Positions 53,001 to 59,562 of a stretch of 64,000 bases of DNA are shown piece by piece. Below the pieces are notes generated by a model. It saw nothing but the letters and a program-made list of their open reading frames with translations, was not told where the DNA came from and searched no databases. Numbering within the stretch: position 1 is the first letter of the stretch; every line of letters begins with the position of its first letter. This DNA is from Adhaeribacter aquaticus DSM 16391. Its GTDB lineage: Bacteria > Bacteroidota > Bacteroidia > Cytophagales > Hymenobacteraceae. Made by a program: the position numbers and the translations under genes. The stretch covers positions 4,724,296 to 4,788,295 of the forward strand of contig NZ_KI421517.1 in the NCBI RefSeq assembly GCF_000473365.1, written 5' to 3'.

Positions 53001-53253
53001 AGAAGAATATTTAATTACCTATCCAAACCCTGCTAAAGATAAGGTTACAATTAAATTCTTAAATGTTGACCAGGATATGGTTCAGATTGAATTGCGTGAC
53101 TTAGCTGGCAAAGTTGTTTTACAGCAAACGAATTCGCTGAAGGAAAACCTGGAAGTAAGTGTAAATACAGAATCTTTACCGAATGGTATCTACCTGGTAG
53201 TAGCTAAGTTTGCCGACAATCAAGTAGTAACCAGATTAATAGTAGAGAAATAA
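47077..53253 (+). CDS. Giant secreted repeat protein with T9SS sorting domain
   Basis: 2058 residues. Signal peptide 1-38 (hydrophobic LLMAFFFLLLLNN, then ALAQ). N-terminal ~330-residue domain with PTVLDPNGDGYVSKSATG. Next about four Ig-like units starting T-I-S-G-T-S (for example TTITGTSTENGGTVKLY and TISGTSTEANGTLVTVY). Then nine ~100-130-residue repeats that begin Q-x-x-C-x-G-x-x-A-x-I-S-V and contain G-V-x-Y-Q, as in CSGNTALISVANSEDGVIYQ. The end is VTLVYFKASV, then a type-A T9SS sorting domain (YPNPAKDKVTIKF ... GIYLVVAKF ... LIVEK). It should be exported by Sec, passed through the type IX system and attached to the surface, as an adhesin or gliding-type filament. The strong terminator at 53273 ends it. 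Confidence 0.9.
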   Translation: MKTNFTRSKNRRFSLLSCFSFLLMAFFFLLLLNNEALAQTPGFILQKALSPGPTVLDPNGDGYVSKSATGFPAANGTTVSGYNPDMGTNSEIPYRFFPQMPSPNGPEPLADLTTGSNGGHTDLANVPLAMYYVSSTQSVLFRVRLGGNSTASKGYSFLLDTDGVFNKLKLANGTLIDYATPSKVINLGFEFEVVLALNFDVNIYRHRGSGDQSDPMSSNIIWRGSANGGYNRYFQKSVAATRAGGDADYFFDFYVPLSAFSADGGPGINPDTPMRMSGSTVTSAQTGLEGTISDIGGVDDKKFANDKIRIWKEIVPKFPPTSLNQLENGDFCQSLAPSAPVINTNTPIRTTTTTITGTSTENGGTVKLYRNGVEINSASPVIVSNGSWSFNLPTGTSLIAGDKITTKVVLAANGSCPELISVSSNTVSVGTVQVGTCTTSTPPIVSSKTNKDAVNGTTIYPGATIRIYKDGVFFGTTTSSTTLTGNTYSWTYNNTTYARDLAYPRNGTGATSKDYATINASVTPVNSCESGRSNSLYVNTDTGTPATTGSAQTTQTPTIATSFICTSTSTISGTSEPGALIFLYVNGVPVKKLADGGIGTANADVNNATINFITPDAIAAGAPLNSTTDITNNAAWSVDLSLYGLTGGEKISFRAIVPNNSIGSGSRSNYPSGFEGLSAPTTEITVGTNCTTATPTIPTTKNSVPVIYCPTSTTISGTSTEANGTLVTVYRRDSTDPDNPAPNPATDTRITDAATVTNGDWSALVLGSANLQGGNVLYAVAQATGGKLPSAASATVTVSTPATAAILGLKLTSPIQQGATTISGTSTTNGTVFVYIDGIKIGGTATVTGATSTTPVPWTINITPANQLNLATGVPVTASITTGTGCGESGQTAAVLVSCNPPSTNPTISPLSQIVCSGNTALISVANSEDGVIYQIYNGTSASGASVLGNGGTIVLRSAILTGVGTTVNLKVRAYRSDGSCEITLNGSSSVTISEGLTNYTVSSLAAAACTNSTATINLSGSQTGVNYQLQILNKSTYPYTYVNSGTAIAGTGNALSFTTPALSTTSTFKIVANNGNCSIDMGDPVDINVTPVRTNLAVTPTSQTICGTANTVNVKVLGSQVGVQYQIFNVITGAISGTAVTGTGGEITLTSAPLTGTVGSTINFGIQATPVSPADCSPTSLTQTFTVTVAGGAPLATPTVSVVSPICSGSVATVTVGNTESGVSYQVQLISGTNYINVGSAVPGNGSTITLTTNALTSGTYNLRVLATNSCSSTPLTQTASLTVNNRPTANNLSPVTQTVCPNTSASIILSNSEAGNTYQLQRLVNGSYVNVTGTGTSFTPTATGNALTFTTPALSTNSYFKVVATNGSCTTDMGEPVYVSVLPATITATPVTKLVCANQTASVTLFSSQSGVSYQIFNGTTASGAAVTGTGGDITLTTAALTASGSFTIRATTAAGCIQNYTNAFSITVPATAPSASLTVSTTTTTVCVGNTAAITVAASQQDIIYQLQLESGTSPNFTYANQGTPVTGNGSTITLNTYALAAGTYTFRVIASDGCNSTALTQKVVVTVNPEINVSLAVSPATQTVCSGSTASVSVSSPQIGVTYSLYNITTNAYSGNAVRVTENTTSITLTTGTLNTTGTNNLKVVVTNGCSRSELTQVVAVTASTPPATFALTSPSSQIICSGSSATISLAGSESGVTYRLYNGNTPIGDPILGNGSEIFLSTGSIPSGTYTLKVTGSKECGPIDIGTTTITADNSCGLTYTVQPPYMKDSYVTNEIIATPELSGWNYTGPLTYEILEGEPLSGTSLDLKSGQIYVSNTTTLLSGTRNLRILAKDNTGTTRTSYMTYSVNDATNGEGNTRTAPVTVLPVTLVYFKASVFNSGSGQVKLTWATASEENNEYFNVERSFDGTKFNTVAKIKGAGTSKVLLKYDYIDQVNTNNSNLYYRLKQVDFSGKIEYSKVIAVKPSSKIIEEYLITYPNPAKDKVTIKFLNVDQDMVQIELRDLAGKVVLQQTNSLKENLEVSVNTESLPNGIYLVVAKFADNQVVTRLIVEK

Positions 53254-53272
53254 TCTTCTTACTTAGAACTTT

Positions 53273-53305
53273 AAAAAGCGCCTCATTAGCAGGCGCTTTT
53301 TTTTT
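53273..53305 (+). terminator. Strong intrinsic terminator
   Basis: AAAAAGCGCCT pairs with AGGCGCTTTTT around CATTAGC and is followed by a run of T, 20 bp after the stop of the giant gene. Confidence 0.85.
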
Positions 53306-53469
53306 GTAGTCGGTGCCCCTAATTTTTTTACCAATCTCCTTAATATTTTCAATTTAAAACAGGTAAATACTATAAAACCTTATTTTTACGTTTTAATGAA
53401 AGCTACCTGAACGGAATCAGATAATTTCGGTTTAAAACCTGAAAAAACACCTTTATTGCTTACGAGCAG

Positions 53470-54585
53470 ATGAAAAAGATATTATTTACCTTACTTTTCC
53501 TTTTTTCTTCCTTATCTATTTTTGCCCAAAGCTTAGCTAACGCCGATTTTAACCAGGGAAATAGACATTTTGATGCGGGCAATTACAAAGAAGCCATAAC
53601 CGCTTATTCCAAATCTATTTACATAGAACCTTCTTTTGCGCAGGCTTATAACAACCGGGGCTTAGCTAAACTGGAGTTGAACGATATTAAAGGAGCCTTA
53701 ACTGATTTTAATAAAGTATTAAGTTTAGATCCTAAAAATGCTGAAGCCTACCGAAACCGGGCCACCCTGAAAATACGCCAGAACGATTTTGCCGGCGCTT
53801 TAACTGACTACGATAAGGGATTAACTTTAAGCCCTTCGGATGCAGACATGTATTACAACCGGGGAGTCGCTAAATTAAATTTAAACCGGCCAAAGGAGGC
53901 TTTAGCCGATTTCGAGAAAAGTATTAAGTTTAATCCGGATGCTCCTGATTCTTATTTAGAACGGGCTCATTTAAGATTAGCCGCCAACGATGCCGCTGGT
54001 GCCATCGCCGATTATTCAATGGTAACCAAAAAAGCTCCCACCTCAGAAGTTTATTTATTCCGGGCTCAGGCTTATGAAAAAATGGGAAAGCCTACTGAAG
54101 CCTTAGCCGATTACAATAATGCCATTGGCTTAGCCAGCAACTCTGTTGGTGCCTATTTTAACCGTAGCTTGTTACGATTTAACCAACGCGATTACGCTGG
54201 CTGTGTACAAGACCTGAATAAAGTTATTAGTATAAACCCTCGGATGGCAGAGGCTTATGCCAACCGGGCCATGGCGCAAAGCCAGCTAGGCAAAACCAAA
54301 GAAGCCTTAACTGATTATAACAAAGCTCTCTCCTTAAAGCCCAATGATGCTGCTAACCTGGTAGAAAGAGGCGGCATAAAAATGGATTTAAAAGATTATA
54401 CGGGAGCTATTGCCGATTTTTCCCAAGCCATTACCCTTAATCCTAAGTTAGCTAATGCCTACTACGGAAGGGGGCACAGCAAAGTATTACTAAACCAGGG
54501 CGCAACGGCCTGTGCTGATTTACAAAAAGCCCAGCAACTTGGCTCCAACCAGGCCGCCAGCTTATTAGCCAAAACATGTAAGTAG
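53470..54585 (+). CDS. Secreted TPR-repeat protein
   Basis: 371 residues with a signal peptide (ILFTLLFLFSSLSIFAQ). About ten TPR units fill the rest: for example GNRHFDAGNYKEAITAYSKSI, YNNRGLAKLELNDIKGALTDF and YYNRGVAKLNLNRPKEALADF, each with the N-R-G and A-L-x-D-F/Y motifs. The last unit is shorter and ends in GATACADLQKAQQLGS. It is a periplasmic scaffold for protein interactions; the partner is unknown. No tight neighbour (65 bp to the esterase). Typical for Cytophagales. Confidence 0.88.
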   Translation: MKKILFTLLFLFSSLSIFAQSLANADFNQGNRHFDAGNYKEAITAYSKSIYIEPSFAQAYNNRGLAKLELNDIKGALTDFNKVLSLDPKNAEAYRNRATLKIRQNDFAGALTDYDKGLTLSPSDADMYYNRGVAKLNLNRPKEALADFEKSIKFNPDAPDSYLERAHLRLAANDAAGAIADYSMVTKKAPTSEVYLFRAQAYEKMGKPTEALADYNNAIGLASNSVGAYFNRSLLRFNQRDYAGCVQDLNKVISINPRMAEAYANRAMAQSQLGKTKEALTDYNKALSLKPNDAANLVERGGIKMDLKDYTGAIADFSQAITLNPKLANAYYGRGHSKVLLNQGATACADLQKAQQLGSNQAASLLAKTCK

Positions 54586-54650
54586 CCGGTACCGCAATCT
54601 GAATCAGAATAAATATATTTGGTTTATTATTCACCAAGTATATAATTCTT

Positions 54651-55541
54651 ATGCACCCACTAAAACTACTTCTAACAGGCGTTTTCTTTTGTTTTCTCCT
54701 TGCCGTCCAGGCCCAGGTACCAGCAGGCCTGGTACAGGAAAGTCTCAAAATGAAAAGCAAACTTTTAGGTACAGAAGTAAAGTACACTATTTATTTACCT
54801 GCCGATTATAATACGTCTCAGCGTAATTACCCGGTGGTATATTTATTACATGGCGGCGGCGATGACGATACAGGCTGGGTTCAGTTTGGCGAAATCCAGC
54901 GTTATGCAGATCAGGCCATTGCATCCGGGGAAATTCCACCGATGATTATTATAACCCCTGATGCCAAACGCACCTACTACATTAACGATTATCAGGGTAA
55001 AGTCCGGTACGAAGATATGTTTGTACAAGAACTAATACCTTTCATAGATTCTAAATATCGAACCCGTCCGGAAAAAAGATACCGCGGTATTTCGGGTTTA
55101 AGCATGGGCGGCTATGGTGCTTTAATGTACTCCATGCGCCACCCCGAACTGTTTTCCAGCTGTGCCGCTTTTAGTGCTGCTGTTCGCACGGATGAAGAAA
55201 TAGCCTCTATGGAAGCTAACCGGTACGAAACGGGTTTAGGTAAATTATTTGGCGAAGCCCTGCAAAAAGAAGCCCGCCTTACCCCCCACTACCGCCAGTA
55301 CAGTATTCTGGATATAATAAAAACCAAACCAGTAGAAGAACTTAAAAAAGTTAAGTATTATTTAGATTGTGGAGACGATGATTTTTTAACTATCGGTAAC
55401 GCCCTACTGCACGCTGAAATGACAAAATATAGTATTCCGCATGAGTTTAGAGTACGGGATGGTGCCCATACTTGGACCTATTGGCGAACCGGCATTATCA
55501 ACGGGCTAAAATTTATTGGCGACGGATTTAGACAAATTTAA
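54651..55541 (+). CDS. Secreted esterase of the alpha/beta-hydrolase fold (FrmB/antigen-85-like)
   Basis: 296 residues with signal peptide (LKLLLTGVFFCFLLAVQAQ). KYTIYLPADYN, PVVYLLHGGGDDDTGW, YRGISGLSMGGYGALMYS (nucleophile Ser), DCGDDDF (acid) and RDGAHTWTYWR (His) form the catalytic set of the esterase_D family related to feruloyl esterases and antigen 85. It should cleave ester bonds of oligosaccharide or acyl substrates in the periplasm. The substrate is open. The downstream DUF1080 gene is 135 bp away on the same strand; a sugar-related role would fit. Confidence 0.88.
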   Translation: MHPLKLLLTGVFFCFLLAVQAQVPAGLVQESLKMKSKLLGTEVKYTIYLPADYNTSQRNYPVVYLLHGGGDDDTGWVQFGEIQRYADQAIASGEIPPMIIITPDAKRTYYINDYQGKVRYEDMFVQELIPFIDSKYRTRPEKRYRGISGLSMGGYGALMYSMRHPELFSSCAAFSAAVRTDEEIASMEANRYETGLGKLFGEALQKEARLTPHYRQYSILDIIKTKPVEELKKVKYYLDCGDDDFLTIGNALLHAEMTKYSIPHEFRVRDGAHTWTYWRTGIINGLKFIGDGFRQI

Positions 55542-55675
55542 CTCCGGCACTGATACCAGCAGGCTTTAATCTTCTTAAAGATTGTTATTGCAGTATACTT
55601 TATTATTAATATTATTGTGTATTCTACAAGAATACCAAAGACCAAGACACAGATTAATTTTAATTAAAGCAAAAA

Positions 55676-56473
55676 ATGCACACCACCATTTCTACTTCAT
55701 TTCTAAAAAAATTATCGGCTGCGGCTTTAGTAACAGGTTTAGTTTTATGTTCTGAAGCAAATGCCCAAACACAGGAAACCGTGCCTACTCCTCCCAAAAT
55801 GCGTCCGGAAATGACAGAATTCTGGGAACCAGAAATCAAAGTAATAACTCCGGGTAACGGTACCACGACTGCTCCTTCCGACGCCATTATTTTATTTGGA
55901 GGAAAAGATTTAGCAGAATGGAAAGGAAAGGATGGCGAAGCGAAGTGGAAAGTACAAAACGGCACCTTTACGGTGGCGAAAGGAACCGGTGATATTTCTA
56001 CCAAACGGGAATTTGGCGATTATCAGTTACACATAGAATGGCAGATTCCAACGGACATTCAGGGAAAAAGCCAGGCCCGTGGCAATAGCGGTATTTTTAT
56101 GCAAAGCCGTTACGAGCTTCAGGTGTTAGATTCTTATAATAACCGGACCTATTCAAATGGTCAGGCAGGAAGTATTTATAAGCAACACCCTCCGTTGGTA
56201 AACGCCATGCGTAAGCCCGGAGATTGGAACGTGTATGATGTAATATATACAGCTCCCCGTTTCAAAGAAGATGGTTCTGTATTTACCCCAGCCCGTATAA
56301 CTGTTTTACATAACGGAGTACTGGTACAGAACAATTCTGAGATAAAAGGCCCTACCGAATACATTGGTTTACCTTCTTATAAAGCGCATAGCAAAGCCCC
56401 TATTACTTTACAAGATCACGGCGACCCAAGCAAACCTATAAGCTACCGGAATATCTGGTTACGCGAACTATAA
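55676..56473 (+). CDS. DUF1080 (3-keto-disaccharide hydrolase) protein
   Basis: 265 residues with signal peptide (AALVTGLVLCSEANAQ). The DUF1080 LamG-like beta-sandwich is marked by FGGKDLAEWKGKDGEAKWKV, FGDYQLHIEWQIP, RGNSGIFMQSRYELQVLDS, GSIYKQHPPLVNAMRKPGDWN and YRNIWLREL. Members hydrolyse 3-keto-glycosides or act as periplasmic sugar-binding proteins. All hallmark blocks are intact. It ends one base into the following terminator. The neighbour esterase may share a carbohydrate role. Confidence 0.9.
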   Translation: MHTTISTSFLKKLSAAALVTGLVLCSEANAQTQETVPTPPKMRPEMTEFWEPEIKVITPGNGTTTAPSDAIILFGGKDLAEWKGKDGEAKWKVQNGTFTVAKGTGDISTKREFGDYQLHIEWQIPTDIQGKSQARGNSGIFMQSRYELQVLDSYNNRTYSNGQAGSIYKQHPPLVNAMRKPGDWNVYDVIYTAPRFKEDGSVFTPARITVLHNGVLVQNNSEIKGPTEYIGLPSYKAHSKAPITLQDHGDPSKPISYRNIWLREL

Positions 56474-56512
56474 TAAATAAAGGCTCCTCCACAAAAGGGG
56501 CCTTTATTTATT
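56472..56512 (+). terminator. Intrinsic terminator after DUF1080 gene
   Basis: AATAAATAAAGGC (56472-56484) pairs with GCCTTTATTTATT (56500-56512) with an inner CTCC/GGGG region; the A/T runs make it work in both directions. Confidence 0.75.
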
Positions 56513-56622
56513 AAGCGAAATAACAAATTGAACACTATAAATTCTTCATTCAAAACAAACAAAAACGGTAACAGCTCCAGACCGTTTAACTACCACATTA
56601 CGGTATTACTGGCACCAGTTCT

Positions 56623-57921
56623 ATGGTTAAAGTCTCTCGTTTATTTATTAAAGTTATTACAATAAGCTTTATTTGTTTTCTGTTCAAAACACAAGCACTC
56701 AATGCTCAGAAACAAGACTTAACTAACTTTATTGCTCCAACAGAGGTAGCTCCAGGTCTTAAACCAGACCGCATTATTTTAACCTGGCAAACCGATCCTT
56801 CCACCTCCCAAACCGTTACCTGGCGAACATCCACAGTTGTAAAAACTCCTGTGGCAGAGATATTACCTATCGGTTCTTCATCGGCTACCAAAACCTTTAA
56901 GGCTAAAACCCAAAAGCTAAAATCAGAAAATAGCGGAACACTTTTTCATGCTGTTAATTTTACTAATCTGCAGCCTAATACCCAGTACCAATACCGCGTT
57001 GGCGACGGCACTAACTGGAGCAATTGGTTTAGGTTCGAAACGGCCAATGACCAACCAGAACCTTTCAGCTTTATTTATTTAGGCGATGCCCAGAATGAGT
57101 TAGCTACCAGTTGGGCTAAAACGGTACAGGCCACTCATACTAAAGCTCCGCAAGCAAAATTTGTACTCCACATTGGCGATCAGGTGAATAGTCCCGAATC
57201 GGAAACGGAGTGGCAGGATTGGTTTACAGCCGGAGCAGCTATTTTTACCACCAAATCACATCTGGTTATTCCTGGTAACCATGAATATGCCCGTAAATTG
57301 GGGCTCCCTAAGCTAACCAGGTTCTGGAACCCCCAGTTTAATTTTCCTAAAAACGGACCTAAAGGATTTAAAGACGTAGCCTATTATACCGATTACCAGG
57401 ATGTTCGAATAATTACTTTAAACTCTTACTGGTTTATATATGGCCAGGCCCACTGGCTGGAAGAGGTCTTAAGAAGCAACACTAAAAAATGGACTATTGT
57501 CGCCTGCCACTATCCGGTTTTTTCTGCTTCGCGGGCAAAGGATACCAAAAGCCTGATAAAATATTGGAAACCTTTGTTTGATAAGTATAAAGTAGATTTG
57601 GTATTACAGGGGCATGATCATACCTATGCCCGCGGCTTTGGCCTAACCAGTAAAGGAGAAAAACAATATGTAAATACGAGTCCTGTATACGTGGTATCCA
57701 TAAGTGGCCCTAAAGCGTATCGGAGGAATGTTCAGAAACCATGGCCAACCCGAACCAGCCAACAAGGTCAGTTATTTCAGGTTATTTCTTTCGAGGAAAA
57801 CAAATTGCTATACAAGTCTTACTCGGTATCCGATGCTCTTATTGATGCCTTTGAATTAACAAAAGCAAAAGATGGCACAAAAGCGATTAAAGAATTATTA
57901 CCCCTCAATACTACTAATTAA
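56623..57921 (+). CDS. Secreted purple-acid-phosphatase-like metallophosphoesterase
   Basis: 432 residues. Signal peptide (VITISFICFLFKTQALNAQ). Residues ~45-145 form a fibronectin-III-like purple-acid-phosphatase N domain (LTWQTDPSTSQTVTWRTS). The catalytic domain has IYLGDAQ, LHIGDQVN, IPGNHEYA, VACHYPVFS and LQGHDHTYARG, which hold the Asp, Asn and His metal ligands of dimetal phosphatases. It should release phosphate from organic esters in the periplasm. The first motif is G-D-A-Q where many have G-D-x-G, a small deviation. No Pho regulator is nearby. Confidence 0.88.
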   Translation: MVKVSRLFIKVITISFICFLFKTQALNAQKQDLTNFIAPTEVAPGLKPDRIILTWQTDPSTSQTVTWRTSTVVKTPVAEILPIGSSSATKTFKAKTQKLKSENSGTLFHAVNFTNLQPNTQYQYRVGDGTNWSNWFRFETANDQPEPFSFIYLGDAQNELATSWAKTVQATHTKAPQAKFVLHIGDQVNSPESETEWQDWFTAGAAIFTTKSHLVIPGNHEYARKLGLPKLTRFWNPQFNFPKNGPKGFKDVAYYTDYQDVRIITLNSYWFIYGQAHWLEEVLRSNTKKWTIVACHYPVFSASRAKDTKSLIKYWKPLFDKYKVDLVLQGHDHTYARGFGLTSKGEKQYVNTSPVYVVSISGPKAYRRNVQKPWPTRTSQQGQLFQVISFEENKLLYKSYSVSDALIDAFELTKAKDGTKAIKELLPLNTTN

Positions 57922-57974
57922 CCATTGTATCCAAATTTAATTGATTTGCGATAAAAACTATAAACCTTACAACT

Positions 57975-58919
57975 ATGAAAGCAATTGTTTTAACAGAACC
58001 AGGTGGCATAGAGAATTTAACCATCACCGAAATAGAAAGACCTGCCATCCAAAAGGATGAAGTACTGGTAAAAGTGAAGGCTATCAGCTTAAACCCGGTT
58101 GATGTTAAGTCTCGGTCCGGCAAGGGCGTGTATGGGCGTATTAAAGAGGGAAAGCCACTGATTTTAGGTTGGGACATTTCCGGAGAAGTAACCCAGGTAG
58201 GCGAAGACGTTACTTCTTTTAAACCCGGTGATGAAGTTTTTGGCATGGTCAATTTTCCAGGTCACGGAAAAGCTTATGCCGAATATGTTGCCGCACCTGC
58301 CAATCATTTAGCTATAAAACCAACCAAGATTTCCCATGCTGAAGCGGCCGCGGCAACTTTAGCTAATTTAACTGCCTGGCAGGTACTGGTACAACAAGCG
58401 CATCTTAAAACCGGGCAACGGGTGCTTATTCATGCGGCGGCTGGCGGGGTAGGCCATTTTGCTGTACAAATTGCCAAACATTATGGAGCTACTGTTATAG
58501 GTACTGCTTCTGCAGCCAATGCTGATTTCTTAAAAAACATAGGAGTTGATGAGCACCTGGATTATACACAAACCAATTTTGAAACGGCTGCCCATAATAT
58601 TGATATTGTACTGGATCCGTTAGGAGGAGACAATACACGTAAATCTTTAGAGGTTTTAAAAGCAGGCGGTTATTTGATTTCTATTGTAGGCGGCGTTACA
58701 GAAGAAATAAAAAACCTGGCGGAGCAAAAAGGAATTTCTGCAGCTAATTACCTGGTTCAATCTTCCGGGTCTGATATGGAACAACTGGCTCAATTATTAC
58801 AATCAGGCGAGATAAAGGCACATGTTTACCAGGAATATCCTTTTGAAAATATAGGGGAAGCGCATCAACAAGTAGAAACTGCTAAAACGCGGGGTAAAGT
58901 GGTGGTTCTGGTAGATTAA
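57975..58919 (+). CDS. NADP-dependent quinone oxidoreductase-like (zinc-less MDR)
   Basis: 314 residues. GroES-like N-terminal domain (VKVKAISLNPVDVKSRSG), then the Rossmann motif IHAAAGGVGHFAVQIAKHYGA. VLDPLGGDN and GKVVVLVD end it. No structural zinc cysteines, so it belongs to the quinone reductase / zeta-crystallin type of MDR enzymes, which reduce quinones or enones with NADPH. Starts 53 bp after the phosphatase stop on the same strand. The natural substrate is unknown. Confidence 0.88.
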   Translation: MKAIVLTEPGGIENLTITEIERPAIQKDEVLVKVKAISLNPVDVKSRSGKGVYGRIKEGKPLILGWDISGEVTQVGEDVTSFKPGDEVFGMVNFPGHGKAYAEYVAAPANHLAIKPTKISHAEAAAATLANLTAWQVLVQQAHLKTGQRVLIHAAAGGVGHFAVQIAKHYGATVIGTASAANADFLKNIGVDEHLDYTQTNFETAAHNIDIVLDPLGGDNTRKSLEVLKAGGYLISIVGGVTEEIKNLAEQKGISAANYLVQSSGSDMEQLAQLLQSGEIKAHVYQEYPFENIGEAHQQVETAKTRGKVVVLVD

Positions 58920-59077
58920 TCTCCAAATTAAACTAGTTTCTGTAGCCTAAACCATACCAATTGTAAAAGTTATTTAAAAATTTGTAATTATAACTCTTTT
59001 ACCGAAAAAAAAGGATTTAAAAGGGGTATTTTGAATAAATTTTTGTAATTTGGCGAGAAACCAAACACCTTAAACAT

Positions 59078-59560
59078 ATGGCCATTTTTAAGCTGCAAAT
59101 TAACGGCCGGAGCTACCAGGCCGACGTAGAGCCGGATACCCCACTATTATGGGTACTGCGCGACCACCTGGGGCTGGTCGGAACAAAGTACGGCTGCGGA
59201 ATAGCCCAGTGTGGGGCGTGTACCGTCCACATTAACGGCGAAGCAACCCGCTCCTGTGTTTACCCAGTCTCTGCCATTGGTACTTCCAAAGTAGTAACCA
59301 TTGAAGGACTGTCTGCCAACGGCGACCATCCGCTGCAATTAGCCTGGGATGAAGTTGACGTATCGCAGTGTGGCTATTGCCAGGCTGGGCAGATTATGAC
59401 AGCAGCAGCCCTGCTGAAAAAGAATCCGAAGCCTACTGCAGAAGAAATTGAATCTGGCATGACGGGCAACATTTGCCGTTGCGGTACTTATCACCGCATC
59501 CGCGAAGCCGTAAAACTAGCTTCTACCAAAACAGCTTCAACCACCACTAAGAAAAGTTAA
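59078..59560 (+). CDS. iorA: 2Fe-2S subunit of a molybdo-hydroxylase (IorA-like)
   Basis: 160 residues. The plant-type 2Fe-2S cluster is ligated by C-x4-C-x2-C in YGCGIAQCGACTVHI with a later Cys in RSCVYP. The second cluster has CGYCQAG and ICRCGTYHRI. This is the small subunit of isoquinoline 1-oxidoreductase and aldehyde-type xanthine-oxidase enzymes. It is 2 bp from the large-subunit gene. It carries electrons from the molybdenum site to a quinone or cytochrome. No FAD subunit lies next to it, as in the IorAB type. Confidence 0.9.
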   Translation: MAIFKLQINGRSYQADVEPDTPLLWVLRDHLGLVGTKYGCGIAQCGACTVHINGEATRSCVYPVSAIGTSKVVTIEGLSANGDHPLQLAWDEVDVSQCGYCQAGQIMTAAALLKKNPKPTAEEIESGMTGNICRCGTYHRIREAVKLASTKTASTTTKKS

Positions 59561-59562
59561 TT

